From DASPWW01 sp963756745 (GTDB lineage: Bacteria; Actinomycetota; Thermoleophilia; Solirubrobacterales; 70-9), in NCBI GenBank assembly GCA_963756745.1, contig CAVWOU010000012.1:124001-188000 (forward strand): a stretch of DNA of 64,000 nt, written 5' to 3'. Shown here piece by piece: positions 8,934 to 18,194 of the stretch. Positions within the stretch are counted from its first letter, which is position 1. Each line of letters starts with the position of its first letter. A program made the position numbers and the translations under genes. Below the pieces are notes generated by a model. It saw only the letters and a list, made by a program, of their open reading frames with translations. It did no database searches and had not been told where the DNA came from.

Positions 8934-10460
8934 TCACGATATGGCCCCCAACGATTCGCCGGCAGCCGAGGCCCAGTCCACGAGCGGGTCGGGGTAGATG
9001 CCGAAGCCGACCGTCGCCGCCGCGACGACGATCGTCGGAACGATGATCAGCATGCAGCGGGTCCCGCGCGGCGGGGTGACCGCGACGGCGTCTGCCTCCG
9101 GCGCCCCTCCCGCGATCGCCGGTACCTCCTCGCCGGCGACCGGCGTGGCCGCCGGTCGCATCCACACGGCGGCGAGGACGCGCAGGTAGTAGGCGAGCGA
9201 GATCATCGTCCCGACGACGATCGCCACCCCGAGCCAGGTGTAGTCGCCCTCGACCGCCGCCTCGATCAGGAACAGCTTGCCGATGAAGCCGGTCGTGCCC
9301 GGAAGCCCGGCCAGCGCCAGCATCGAGATCGTCAGCGGCCACGCGAGCTCCGGGCGCTCGCCGCCGAGGCCCTCGACGGCCCGGATGTCGTCCCCGAACG
9401 GCGTCTCGCGCTCGCGAATCGTGATCACGGCGAACGCGGCCAGGTTCATCAGCGTGTACGCGGCGAGGTAGAAGACGAGCGCCTCGAGCCCGTTCTGGAT
9501 CGCGACCACGAGCCCGACGGCGATGTAGCCCCCCTGCGCGATACCGGAGTATCCGAGCAGTCGCTTGAGCGAGTCCTGGCCGAGGGCGCCGATGTTGCCG
9601 ATCAGCATCGAGACCACCGCGACCGCGGCGAGCGCGGGCTGCCACGTGTCGACCGAAGGCTCGAGCGCGACCTCGAACAGCCGCACGAAGACGCAGAACG
9701 CCGCCGCCTTCGTCGCCACCGACATGAACGCGGTGACCGGGGTGGGGGCGCCCTCGTACACGTCGGGCGTCCATTGGTGGAAGGGGGCGAGCGAGACCTT
9801 GAACGCCAGCCCCGTCGCGGCGAGCGCGATCCCGATCAGGACCAGCGGGTCCTCCGCGAGCCCGCGGTCGGCGATCCCCTCGGCGATCGCGGTGAAGTCC
9901 GTCGATCCCGAGGCCCCGTAGATGAACGCCAGCCCGTACAGCAGCGTCGCCGATCCGACCGAGCCGACGATCAGGTACTTGAGCCCGGACTCGAGCGAGC
10001 TGGCGCGGCGCAGCGCCGAGCCGCACATGACGTAGAGCGGTACCGACAGCAGCTCGAGCGAGACGAACAGCGAGATCAGGTTCTGCGCCTGGGCGAGCAG
10101 CACCATCCCGAGCGTCGAGCACAGAAGCAGGGCGAGGATGTCGCCGTGGCGCTCCTCGGCGGCCGGCTCGCGCAACAGCAGCGGGACGGCGAACGCGGCC
10201 GCGGTGACGACCATCAGCGAGATCGCGATCGCGAGGTCGTCGAGGCGCAGCGCGCCCTCGACCAGGTCCTTGTCCTCTCCCCACTGCCAGATCAGAAGAC
10301 CCGCGGCGGTCGCAAGCACGACGATCGCGAGCCCGCTCACGACCCAGCGCTGGCGCTCTCGCCCGATCAGTCCCGCGAGCAGCACGACGCACAGCCCGGC
10401 GGTCAACGCGATCACGGGCGACAGTCCCGCGTAGTCGATGTGGGGAGCCTCGAAGCTCAC
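8934..10460 (-). CDS. nuoN: NADH-quinone oxidoreductase subunit N
   Basis: This 508-residue polytopic membrane protein is one of the three antiporter-like proton-pumping subunits of complex I. It has about 14 hydrophobic helices and family patterns such as KYLIVGSVGSATLLYG, FKVSLAPFHQWTPDVYEGAP and GLPGTTGFIGKLFLIEAA. The FKVSLAPFHQWTPDVYEGAPTP-like segment with its charged residues is the proton-channel core. It is the last gene of the nuo locus, with its start overlapping the nuoM stop by 4 bp. A hairpin terminator follows the stop. Length and motifs are intact. Confidence 0.97.
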   Translation of the reverse strand: MSFEAPHIDYAGLSPVIALTAGLCVVLLAGLIGRERQRWVVSGLAIVVLATAAGLLIWQWGEDKDLVEGALRLDDLAIAISLMVVTAAAFAVPLLLREPAAEERHGDILALLLCSTLGMVLLAQAQNLISLFVSLELLSVPLYVMCGSALRRASSLESGLKYLIVGSVGSATLLYGLAFIYGASGSTDFTAIAEGIADRGLAEDPLVLIGIALAATGLAFKVSLAPFHQWTPDVYEGAPTPVTAFMSVATKAAAFCVFVRLFEVALEPSVDTWQPALAAVAVVSMLIGNIGALGQDSLKRLLGYSGIAQGGYIAVGLVVAIQNGLEALVFYLAAYTLMNLAAFAVITIRERETPFGDDIRAVEGLGGERPELAWPLTISMLALAGLPGTTGFIGKLFLIEAAVEGDYTWLGVAIVVGTMISLAYYLRVLAAVWMRPAATPVAGEEVPAIAGGAPEADAVAVTPPRGTRCMLIIVPTIVVAAATVGFGIYPDPLVDWASAAGESLGAIS

Positions 10461-11923
10461 CTTGCCGCCACGGTCGCCGGGGGCTCGAGCGCCTGCTCGA
10501 CAGACGCCTCACCGCGTTCGAGGATCAGCCCCGGGTACAGCGCCAGCGCGACGATGCAGGCGACGAGCGGCGCCAGCACGAGCCCGTCCTGGAGCGAGAT
10601 CTCCCGCGACTCGACACCGTCGGGGAGCCGGTTGTGCATCGTGCGCTGGTAGAGGCGGATCGCGTAGAAGGCGGCCAAGGCCACGCCGACCATGGCGATC
10701 ATCGCGAACATGAGCTTCGACTGGAAGGTGCCGATGAGGATGAAGAACTCGCCGATGAAGTTCGACGAGCCTGGCATCGCCAGGGTGGCGAGGGTGACGA
10801 TCAGAAACAGCGCCGCGAGCACGGGCGCGCGCATCGCCATTCCCCCCATCTCGCGCAGGTCCTCGGTCCCGGAGCGCTCCGCGAGCAACCCGATGATCAG
10901 AAACGTCGGCGCGACGACGAGGCCGTGGTTGACCATCTGGAGCACCGCACCGTCGGCGGCATCGGGTCGCAGCGCGAATATCCCCAGCGTGATGAACCCG
11001 AGCTGGGCCAGCGACGAGAACCCGGCGACGAGGCGGACGTTCGTCTGGGTGAACGCCATCACGCTCCCGTACACGATGCTCGCGAGCGCGATCACCATCA
11101 CGACCTCCTGGAACTCGATCGTCGCGTCCGGGAACGTCGGGAGCACGACGCGCAGGAACCCGTACGCGCCGACCTTCGCCAGCACCCCGGAGAAGACCGC
11201 GATCACGGGGATCGGCATCGCGCGGTAGGCGTCCGGCATCCACCCGTGGACGAGGAAGGCGGGCATCTTGACGAGGAACGCGGCCGCGAAGAACCAGAAG
11301 ATCCAGTACTGGCTGCCTTCCGAGAGCACGTTCGCCTGGAGGTAGGAGAGCGAGAAGCTCAGCTCTCCGGTCTGCTCGGAGACGAGGATCGCCGTCGCGA
11401 TCGCCGCGACCAGCATCAGCAGCGACCCGACGAGCGTGTAGACGACCATCTTGAGCGTCGCCGCGATCCGGTCGCGGCCGCCCCATTGCCCCACCAGGAA
11501 GTAGAACGGGATCAGCATCAGGTCGAAGAAGAGGACGAACAGGAGCAGGTCCTGGGCCAGGAACGCGCCGAGGACGCCGGTCTCGGCGAGCCCGAGCATG
11601 AAGAAGTAGCTGCGCGGACGCTCGGGGGGGCGGAACGCGGAGTACAGCGTCGCCGCCGACCACAGCAGCGTCGTCAGGAGGACCAGGAACACGCTGATCC
11701 CGTCGACGCCGAGCTGGTAGCGGACCCCGAGGTCGGGGATCCACTCCTCGTCGACGGGGTGCTGAAGCCCCGCGGTGTCGGGGTCGAATCCTGCGACGAG
11801 GACGATCCCGAGGACCAGCACCCCAAGCGCCCCGGCGACGGACAGGGCGCGGATGCCCTGCCGCGGCACGACGAAGCACAGCAGCCCGACCACGGCCGGC
11901 GCCCAGAGCAGGACCTGAATCAA
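10457..11923 (-). CDS. nuoM: NADH-quinone oxidoreductase subunit M
   Basis: This 488-residue antiporter-like membrane subunit has the expected segments FFDLMLIPFYFLVGQWGG, the buried-charge motif VKMPAFLVHGWMPDAYRAMP and FSSLAQLGFITLGIFAL. Its role is proton translocation coupled to quinone reduction by complex I in the cytoplasmic membrane. It overlaps nuoN by 4 bp and lies 16 bp downstream of nuoL. The reading frame is intact. Confidence 0.97.
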   Translation of the reverse strand: MIQVLLWAPAVVGLLCFVVPRQGIRALSVAGALGVLVLGIVLVAGFDPDTAGLQHPVDEEWIPDLGVRYQLGVDGISVFLVLLTTLLWSAATLYSAFRPPERPRSYFFMLGLAETGVLGAFLAQDLLLFVLFFDLMLIPFYFLVGQWGGRDRIAATLKMVVYTLVGSLLMLVAAIATAILVSEQTGELSFSLSYLQANVLSEGSQYWIFWFFAAAFLVKMPAFLVHGWMPDAYRAMPIPVIAVFSGVLAKVGAYGFLRVVLPTFPDATIEFQEVVMVIALASIVYGSVMAFTQTNVRLVAGFSSLAQLGFITLGIFALRPDAADGAVLQMVNHGLVVAPTFLIIGLLAERSGTEDLREMGGMAMRAPVLAALFLIVTLATLAMPGSSNFIGEFFILIGTFQSKLMFAMIAMVGVALAAFYAIRLYQRTMHNRLPDGVESREISLQDGLVLAPLVACIVALALYPGLILERGEASVEQALEPPATVAAR

Positions 11924-11939
11924 GGCGCGCGACCTCCCA

Positions 11940-13943
11940 CTAGCTGCTCGCGATCAGGAAGTAGAGGCCGAGGGCGGCAAAGCCGCCGATCAGCAGCGCC
12001 GCGTAGGAGCGCACGAACCCGGACTGGGCGCCGCGGACGACGAAGCTGAAGCCCCGCACGAGTCCCACCGCCCCGGATACCAGGCCCTGGACGACCAGGC
12101 GCTCGAAGACCGAGTTGGCGAACTGGCCGAGCGCGATCATCGGCCGGTACACAAGCGCGTCCTGGAGCTCGTCGAAATACCACTTGTGGACCAGGAACTC
12201 GTGCACGAGGCGCGCTCGGGCGATCAGCCTCGCGGGCGTCTCCGGCCGGGCGACCCAGAGGTAGTACGCGATCCCGATCGCGATCATCGAGAGCACGCCA
12301 CCGACCCCGAGCCCGAGCCACGCGTCGCTCGTTGGCTCGTGGATCTCGAACAGCGTCGAGTTCTCGAACGTCGGGGTCAGGAACTCCGTGATCAGCTCGT
12401 CGACTCCCGGCACCTGGACGTAGCCGCCGAGCACAGAGAGGGCGCCGAGCACCGACATCGCCGCGGCCATCGGCCACGCCTGCTCGGCGATCCAGTGCTT
12501 CCCCGGAAACCCGACGTCCGTGTCCTCCTTCTCGCCGGTGGCCGGGTTGAACGGCTCGGCGTGGTACTGCTCGCCCCGCTCGAGCGAGCGCGCCTCCTCG
12601 TTCGGCTCCCCGAGGAAGACCCGGAAGATGATCCGGAAGGCGTAGATCCCGGTGAGCAGCGCGCCGAGGTAGCCCCCGACGACGATGATCCAGAAGTAGC
12701 CGCCGCGCTCCGCGGCGAAGCCGAGGATCTCGTCCTTGGAGAAGAACCCCGCGGTGGCGGGGAACGCGGCCAGCGACAGGGCGCCGATCGTCATCAGCAC
12801 CGCCGTGAACGGGATCGCGCGGCGAAGGCCCTGCATCCGGTCCATGTCCTGCACCCCCGCCATCGCCGAGATCACCGAGCCCGCCCCCATGAACAGCAGC
12901 GCCTTGAAGAACGCATGGCACATGAGGAGGAACATCCCCGCCGCGTACGCGCCGATCGAGACGGCGACGATCATGTAGCCGATCTGGCTGATCGTCGAGT
13001 ACGCGATCACCCGCTTGAGATCGGTGACCACGAGCGCCACGGAGGCCGCGAAGAGCAGCGTCGCGAGCCCGAGGAAGGCGGAGATGTCGGCCGCAGTCGG
13101 CGCGAGCTCGAAGAACGGGTGGGTGCGCGCGATCAAGTACACCCCGGCCGTCACCATCGTCGCGGCGTGGATCAGCGCCGAGACCGGCGTCGGCCCCTCC
13201 ATCGCGTCGGGGAGCCAGGTGTGGAGCGGCAGCTGGGCGGACTTCGCGAACGCGCCGACGATGAGCAGCAGGCAGATCAGGACGAGCACGCCCTCGTTTT
13301 CGGTAAATGTGTCGGGCGCGGCCTCGAACGCCGCGAGGAAGTCGAAAGTGCCGAGCTCCCGGAAGATGAAGAACGCCGCCAGCGTTAGCCCGACGTCGCC
13401 CACGACGTTGATCACGAACGCCTTCATGCCCGCCTTCGTCGCCGTGTTGCGCCGGTACCAGAAGCTGATCAGCGCGTACGACGCGAAGCCGACGAACGCC
13501 CAACCGACGATCAGGAGCACGAAGTTCCCGGCGAGGACGAGGAGGAGCATCGAGAAGACGAAGAAGTTCAGGTACGCGAAGTAGCGGGAGTAGCCGCGGT
13601 CGGTCCACAGGTAGGCGACCGAGTAGAGGTGAATCAGCGTCGAGACCCCCGCCACGACCAGGGTCATGAAGACCGACAGCGGGTCGACGAGGATTCCCAT
13701 CTCGATGTCGAGTCCGGCCGCTGACGCGTACTCCCACAGCGACGAGGTGAGCTCGCGGGAGTCCTCGGGGCGGTCCTGGAGCATCACCATCGCGGCGATC
13801 GCCGACACGAAGGAGGCGAAGATCGCGGCGGTCCCGATCCAGCCGGCCGCCCGCCCGGGCCACACGCGCCACCCGAGCGCGATCACGATGCTCCCGGCGA
13901 GCGGGAACGCGATCACGAGCCAGCCGTAGGTTGTCGCGCTCAA
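11940..13943 (-). CDS. nuoL: NADH-quinone oxidoreductase subunit L
   Basis: This 667-residue subunit is the largest antiporter-like protein of complex I, with the long lateral helix expected after about residue 500. Recognisable segments include GWAFVGFASYALISFWYR, KSAQLPLHTWLPDAMEGPTP and FSKDEILGFAAERGGYFW. It pumps protons and braces the membrane arm. Its start overlaps the nuoK stop by 4 bp. A second in-frame-looking antisense ORF covers the same DNA but is a GC shadow. Confidence 0.97.
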   Translation of the reverse strand: MSATTYGWLVIAFPLAGSIVIALGWRVWPGRAAGWIGTAAIFASFVSAIAAMVMLQDRPEDSRELTSSLWEYASAAGLDIEMGILVDPLSVFMTLVVAGVSTLIHLYSVAYLWTDRGYSRYFAYLNFFVFSMLLLVLAGNFVLLIVGWAFVGFASYALISFWYRRNTATKAGMKAFVINVVGDVGLTLAAFFIFRELGTFDFLAAFEAAPDTFTENEGVLVLICLLLIVGAFAKSAQLPLHTWLPDAMEGPTPVSALIHAATMVTAGVYLIARTHPFFELAPTAADISAFLGLATLLFAASVALVVTDLKRVIAYSTISQIGYMIVAVSIGAYAAGMFLLMCHAFFKALLFMGAGSVISAMAGVQDMDRMQGLRRAIPFTAVLMTIGALSLAAFPATAGFFSKDEILGFAAERGGYFWIIVVGGYLGALLTGIYAFRIIFRVFLGEPNEEARSLERGEQYHAEPFNPATGEKEDTDVGFPGKHWIAEQAWPMAAAMSVLGALSVLGGYVQVPGVDELITEFLTPTFENSTLFEIHEPTSDAWLGLGVGGVLSMIAIGIAYYLWVARPETPARLIARARLVHEFLVHKWYFDELQDALVYRPMIALGQFANSVFERLVVQGLVSGAVGLVRGFSFVVRGAQSGFVRSYAALLIGGFAALGLYFLIASS

Positions 13944-14239
13944 CCCCGCAGGCCCCGGAGGTCATCGACGTTGAGCGGCAGGCGGCGGCGGTACATCGCG
14001 ACGATCAGCCCGAGCCCGACGACCACCTCGCACGCCGCCACGACCATCACGATCAGCGCGAAGACCTGCCCCTCCTCGTTTCCGTTGCTGCGGCTGAAGG
14101 CGACCAGCGCGAGGTTGCCGGCGTTCAGCATCAGCTCGAGGCACAGGAGGATGACCAGCGGGCTGCGGCGGATCAGCACCCCGGCGACCCCGGTCGCAAA
14201 CAGCAGCGCCGACAGCACGAGGTACCACTCAACCGCCAT
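13940..14239 (-). CDS. nuoK: NADH-quinone oxidoreductase subunit K
   Basis: This 99-residue protein has three transmembrane helices, as expected for NuoK. It contains buried glutamates in LCLELMLNAGNLALVAF and in VMVVAACEVVVGLGLIVAMYRR that belong to the proton path of complex I. Its start overlaps the nuoJ stop by 11 bp and its stop overlaps the nuoL start by 4 bp, so translation is tightly coupled. Confidence 0.96.
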   Translation of the reverse strand: MAVEWYLVLSALLFATGVAGVLIRRSPLVILLCLELMLNAGNLALVAFSRSNGNEEGQVFALIVMVVAACEVVVGLGLIVAMYRRRLPLNVDDLRGLRG

Positions 14240-14750
14240 CCGACGCCTCCCGTCTGCGCCCCGCGAGCACCACCGCGCCGACCGCGGCGATCAAGAGCAG
14301 CAGCGAGGCGGCCTCGAACGCGATCAGGAAGCGCTCCAGGAACAGCTCCCCGATCGAGGCGGGGTCGCCGAACGATCCCCCCAGCGTCGGTCCCTCGTCG
14401 CCGAGCGCGGTCAGCGCGGTCCCGAGCACGGCGATCGAGAGCTCGACGAACAGCGCCGCCGCGAGCAGCGGCGCGAGCAGCCGCTGACCAGGTATCGGCT
14501 CCCACAGCGGCTCCTCGGCGCCGCCGACGTACGCGGCCACGAACACGTACAGGACCATCACCGCGCCGGCGTACACGACGATCTGCGCCGCGGCGACGAA
14601 CTGCGCGTAGAGCAGCAGGAAGAGGCCCGCGAGCGAGACCAGGTGGACGACGAGCGCCAGCACCGAGTAGAAGGGGTTGCGGAGCGCGATCACGGAGATC
14701 GCGCCGCCCAACGCGCCGATCGCCCCGACGAAGAACGCGACCTCAACCAC
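14229..14750 (-). CDS. nuoJ: NADH-quinone oxidoreductase subunit J
   Basis: This 173-residue subunit has five predicted membrane helices and the NuoJ pattern NPFYSVLALVVHLVSLAGLFLLL followed by AQIVVYAGAVMVLYVFV (conserved Tyr in the pi-bulge helix). The start is probably the GTG at 14750. Only 28 bp separate it from the divergent monooxygenase start. Because that gene interrupts the operon, nuoJKLMN needs either its own promoter or readthrough across an antisense gene. A TAGGAT hexamer 7-8 nt upstream of the GTG could be a -10 element. Confidence 0.95.
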   Translation of the reverse strand: MVEVAFFVGAIGALGGAISVIALRNPFYSVLALVVHLVSLAGLFLLLYAQFVAAAQIVVYAGAVMVLYVFVAAYVGGAEEPLWEPIPGQRLLAPLLAAALFVELSIAVLGTALTALGDEGPTLGGSFGDPASIGELFLERFLIAFEAASLLLLIAAVGAVVLAGRRREASDGG

Positions 14751-14778
14751 GGCCGCATCCTATTCTGGGCGGTGAGAG

Positions 14779-16281
14779 GTGCGGGCGACCGAGGAGACCA
14801 CAAGCGTCGCGATCGTCGGGGCGGGGTTCGGAGGAATCGGGCTCGGGATCCGGCTCGAGCAGGCCGGGATCGAGTCGTTCACGATCCTCGAGAAGGCGGA
14901 CGGCGTCGGCGGTGTGTGGCGCGACAACACCTACCCCGGGCTGACGTGCGACATCCCGTCGCACCTGTACTCGTTCTCGTTCGAGCCGAACCACGAGTGG
15001 TCGCGCCGCTTCCCGCGCCAGCCCGAGATCCTCGACTACCTCGAGCGGTGCGTCGAGGTGCACCGGCTGCGTGGTCGGCTGCGGCTCGGCACCGAGGTTA
15101 CGTCGGCGCGATTCGACGCCGAGACGGGCCGGTGGCGGCTCGAGCTCGCCGGCGGCGACGCGATCGAGGCCAACGTCCTGGTCACCGCGACGGGGCAGCT
15201 CAGCCGGCCGGCGTACCCATCGATCCCTGGCCTGCGCCATTTCGGCGGGAAGCTGTTCCACTCGGCCCGCTGGGACCACGGGTACGACCTCGCGGGAAAG
15301 CGGGTCGGCGTCGTCGGCACCGGAGCGACCGCGATCCAGATCGTGCCCGAGATCGCCCCCCGGGTCGAGCGACTCGACCTCTTCCAGCGCTCGGCCCCGT
15401 GGGTGGTTCCCAAGCCCGATCGCGCATATCGACCGCGCGAGCGCGCGCTGTATCGGCGCCTGCCGTGGCTCCAGGCGCTGAGCCGACTCCGGGTCCACCT
15501 GCTTTACGAGCTCCTCAGCCTTGGCTTCGCCGGTCGCCGCTGGATCCACCGGCCGCTCGAGCTGGGCTACGAGCGGAGCCTGCGAAGGGAGGTGGCCGAT
15601 CCGGAGCTTCGCGCGCGGCTGCTTCCCGACTACCCGCTCGGCTGTAAGCGGATCGTGCTCTCGAACGAGTGGCTCGCGACGCTCACGCGTCCCAACGTCG
15701 CCGTCGTGAGCGATCCGATCGCCGAGATCGTGCCCGACGGGATCGCGCTGGAGAGCGGGGAGCTGCGCGAACTCGACGCGATCATCCTCGCGACCGGGTT
15801 CGCGAGCCGGGACTTCCTCGCTCCGATGGCCGTCACCGGCATCGATGGCGCGGATCTGAACGCGGCGTGGCGCGACGGCGCCGAGGCCTATCTGGGGCTC
15901 GCGGTCGCGGGCTTCCCGAACATGTTCATGCTCTACGGCCCGAATTCGAACCTCGGCACGGGCTCGATCGTCTACATGCTGGAGAGCCAGATCCGCTACG
16001 TCGTCGGTGCCGTGCTCGAGCTCCAGCGCACCGGCGCGCGCTATCTCGACGTCCGCCGCGACGTGCACGCGAGCTTCAACACGGAGCTCCAGCGGCGCCT
16101 CGCCGGCACGGTGTGGACCGCGGGGTGCTCCAACTGGTACGTGACCGAGTCCGGGAAGGTGACCAACAACTGGCCCGGAGTCGCGTTCGAGTACCGGCGC
16201 CGCACGAGGCGCTTCCGGATCGCCGACTACCGCGTCGCTCAACCGCTCATCGAGTCGAGCGCGGGCGCCCGATCGGTGTAG
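14779..16281 (+). CDS. Baeyer-Villiger-type flavin monooxygenase
   Basis: This 500-residue FAD/NADPH-dependent monooxygenase has an N-terminal Rossmann motif GAGFGGIG (about residues 14-21). The second nucleotide motif is VVGTGATAIQ (about 180), and between them sits FGGKLFHSARWDHGYD, a good match to the Baeyer-Villiger fingerprint FxGxxxHxxxW. Such enzymes insert oxygen next to a ketone or hydroxylate lipophilic compounds. The gene lies on the opposite strand between nuoI and nuoJ, so it interrupts the complex I locus. The start is the GTG at 14779. Its 3-prime end overlaps the SnoaL-like gene by 43 bp. The substrate is unknown. Confidence 0.9.
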   Translation: MRATEETTSVAIVGAGFGGIGLGIRLEQAGIESFTILEKADGVGGVWRDNTYPGLTCDIPSHLYSFSFEPNHEWSRRFPRQPEILDYLERCVEVHRLRGRLRLGTEVTSARFDAETGRWRLELAGGDAIEANVLVTATGQLSRPAYPSIPGLRHFGGKLFHSARWDHGYDLAGKRVGVVGTGATAIQIVPEIAPRVERLDLFQRSAPWVVPKPDRAYRPRERALYRRLPWLQALSRLRVHLLYELLSLGFAGRRWIHRPLELGYERSLRREVADPELRARLLPDYPLGCKRIVLSNEWLATLTRPNVAVVSDPIAEIVPDGIALESGELRELDAIILATGFASRDFLAPMAVTGIDGADLNAAWRDGAEAYLGLAVAGFPNMFMLYGPNSNLGTGSIVYMLESQIRYVVGAVLELQRTGARYLDVRRDVHASFNTELQRRLAGTVWTAGCSNWYVTESGKVTNNWPGVAFEYRRRTRRFRIADYRVAQPLIESSAGARSV

Positions 16282-16625
16282 ATCCGGAGCTCGACGAGGA
16301 CCCCGTCGCGGAGCTTGAACACCTGGAACAGGTCCTGCGTGACCTCGATCCCGGTGAGGCTGGCGCGGCCGGTTTGATCCGACGCCACGAACACCTCGTC
16401 GCCCTCCTCGATGAACTCCTTCGGCTCGACCCTGTACTCGTCCCAGTTCTCGAGCCATTCCTCCCAGAACCGCTTCAGCTCGTCGTGGCCGCGGAACGTG
16501 GCGCCGGTGCGCCCGGGGTCGTGGAGGACGACCTCCGGGTCGGACAGCGCCAATGCCGCCTCGAAATCACGCCGCGCCCATGCGTCGAAGGCCCTGCGCA
16601 CGATCTCGACGTTGGAGCTACTCAC
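16239..16625 (-). CDS. SnoaL-like / NTF2-fold protein
   Basis: This 128-residue protein has the NTF2/SnoaL pattern: NVEIVRRAFDAWARRDFEAAL, LHDPGRTGATFRGHDELKRFW, and a C-terminal sheet ending VLVELRIYTD. The fold serves ketosteroid isomerases, polyketide cyclases and many uncharacterised proteins. The GTG start at 16625 overlaps the nuoI stop by 8 bp (GTGAGTAG), so it is translated as the next cistron after nuoI. Its 3-prime end overlaps the convergent monooxygenase gene. The pairing with a Baeyer-Villiger enzyme hints at a joint small-molecule role, which is inference only. Confidence 0.85.
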   Translation of the reverse strand: MSSSNVEIVRRAFDAWARRDFEAALALSDPEVVLHDPGRTGATFRGHDELKRFWEEWLENWDEYRVEPKEFIEEGDEVFVASDQTGRASLTGIEVTQDLFQVFKLRDGVLVELRIYTDRAPALDSMSG

Positions 16626-17193
16626 CCTCCGTCCGCAGCGGCGCCTTCTCGATCGGCTCCGCGAGCAGCATCTCCTTCGTGAAGATCAGGTCGGAGCGGT
16701 TGTAGTCCGACAGCTCGTACTCGTGGCCCATCGTGATCGCGTCGAACGGGCACGCGACCTCGCAGTAGCCGCAGAAGATGCAGCGGCTGAGGTTGATCTC
16801 GTAGACCTCGGCGTAGCGCTCGCCGGGGGACACCCGGTTGTCGGGTGTGTTCTCCGCGGCGACGACGCGGATGCAGTCGGCCGGGCAAGCCGCCGCGCAC
16901 AGCGAGCACCCGACGCACTTCTCCAGCCCGGTGTCCTCGAACCGGTGCAGCTTGTGGCGTCCGCGGAAACGGGGGTAGACGGGCGTCTTCTCCTCCGGAT
17001 ACTGGATCGTGGCGGGGCCCTCGAGCACGCGCCCGAATGTGGTCTTGAGCCCGCGCAGCGTCTCCCCGAACGCGCGGTACGCGCCGGCCGGGCCGCCGGG
17101 CCGCGGGCCTCGCTGTACGGAGACCACGTCCGCCGAGTCCAGGTAGGGGAACCGCTCCCAATCGGTGGCCTCGACGTTGAGCTTCGCCTCCAT
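16618..17193 (-). CDS. nuoI: NADH-quinone oxidoreductase subunit I
   Basis: This 191-residue ferredoxin-like subunit has two [4Fe-4S] motifs, CVGCSLCAAACP and CIFCGYCEVACP, and carries electrons from the peripheral arm toward NuoB. The ATG at 17193 overlaps the nuoH stop by one base (TGATG), which decides the start although the frame is open far upstream. The N-terminal 40 residues are less conserved. Downstream the gene overlaps the SnoaL-like gene instead of running into nuoJ. Confidence 0.97.
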   Translation of the reverse strand: MEAKLNVEATDWERFPYLDSADVVSVQRGPRPGGPAGAYRAFGETLRGLKTTFGRVLEGPATIQYPEEKTPVYPRFRGRHKLHRFEDTGLEKCVGCSLCAAACPADCIRVVAAENTPDNRVSPGERYAEVYEINLSRCIFCGYCEVACPFDAITMGHEYELSDYNRSDLIFTKEMLLAEPIEKAPLRTEGE

Positions 17194-18194
17194 CAGAGCA
17201 CCGTCACCAGGATCGCGGTCACCAGCACGTTGAGCGTCGCGAGCGGCAGCAGCACCTTCCACCCGAGCGACATCAGCTGGTCGTAGCGCAGCCGCGGCAG
17301 CGTCGCCCGCACCCACATGAACACGAGGACCAGGGTGAGGATCTTGACCACCATCCAGATCGGGTCGAGCCATCCGGGGCCCGGGCCCATCCACCCGCCG
17401 AGGAAAAACGCAGCGGATATTCCCGAGATCACGAACATCTCGAAGTACTCGGCCAACGCGAACGAGCCGTAGCGCATCCCGCCGTACTCGGTCTGATAGC
17501 CCTGCACGAGCTCGGCGTCTGCCTCCGGGAGGTCGAACGGGGCTCGGTTTGCCTCCGCGAACCCGGCGATCGTGAAGATCAGGAATCCGACGATCTGGGG
17601 AACGATGTACCACACCTCGCCCTGGGCCTCGACGAGGCCGACCAGCGAGAGCGTGCCCGCCATCATGATCGGGCCGAGCAGGGCGAGGCCCATCGAGACC
17701 TCGTACGAGATCAGCTGCGCCGCGGAGCGCATCGCGCCGAGGAAGCTGTACTTCGAGCCGGAAGCCCACCCGCCGAGCAGCAACCCGTAGAACGACAGCG
17801 AGCCGAACGCGAAGAAGTACAGGACGCCGATCGGGACGTCGATCCCGTAGAAGCCGACCCCGTCCTTGACGTTGCCGAACGGGATGATGGCCAGGGTCGC
17901 GACGGCGGAGACGACGACGAGCGCGGGAGCGATGTCCGAGAGGATCGGGACCGCGGTGGCCGGCCTGAACCCTTCCTTCGAGAGCAGCTTCACCGCATCG
18001 GCCGCCGGCTGGAGGAGCCCGAACGGGCCGACCCTGTTCGGCCCGTAGCGGGATTGGAGGCGACCGAGCACCTTGCGCTCGACCAAAGTCAGCAGGGGGA
18101 TGATGATGAAGGCCGCGAGGAAGATCACGACCGACTTCACGATCATGATCCACGTCGCCTCGGTGAAGCCGACATCCGCGACCGGGAGGCTCAC
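17193..18194 (-). CDS. nuoH: NADH-quinone oxidoreductase subunit H
   Basis: This 333-residue membrane subunit forms much of the quinone-binding chamber. Diagnostic segments are VERKVLGRLQSRYGPNRVGP and FAEANRAPFDLPEADAELV, both highly conserved in NuoH/ND1. I chose the GTG at 18194, which overlaps the nuoG stop as GTGA, over longer open-frame starts inside nuoG. The protein length then fits the family. The frame is intact. Confidence 0.97.
   Translation of the reverse strand: MSLPVADVGFTEATWIMIVKSVVIFLAAFIIIPLLTLVERKVLGRLQSRYGPNRVGPFGLLQPAADAVKLLSKEGFRPATAVPILSDIAPALVVVSAVATLAIIPFGNVKDGVGFYGIDVPIGVLYFFAFGSLSFYGLLLGGWASGSKYSFLGAMRSAAQLISYEVSMGLALLGPIMMAGTLSLVGLVEAQGEVWYIVPQIVGFLIFTIAGFAEANRAPFDLPEADAELVQGYQTEYGGMRYGSFALAEYFEMFVISGISAAFFLGGWMGPGPGWLDPIWMVVKILTLVLVFMWVRATLPRLRYDQLMSLGWKVLLPLATLNVLVTAILVTVL

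Noticed and set aside
14743..16458. 571-codon minus-strand frame opposite the monooxygenase
   Set aside because: Composition is typical of a high-GC shadow, and the plus-strand monooxygenase has complete Rossmann and Baeyer-Villiger motifs.
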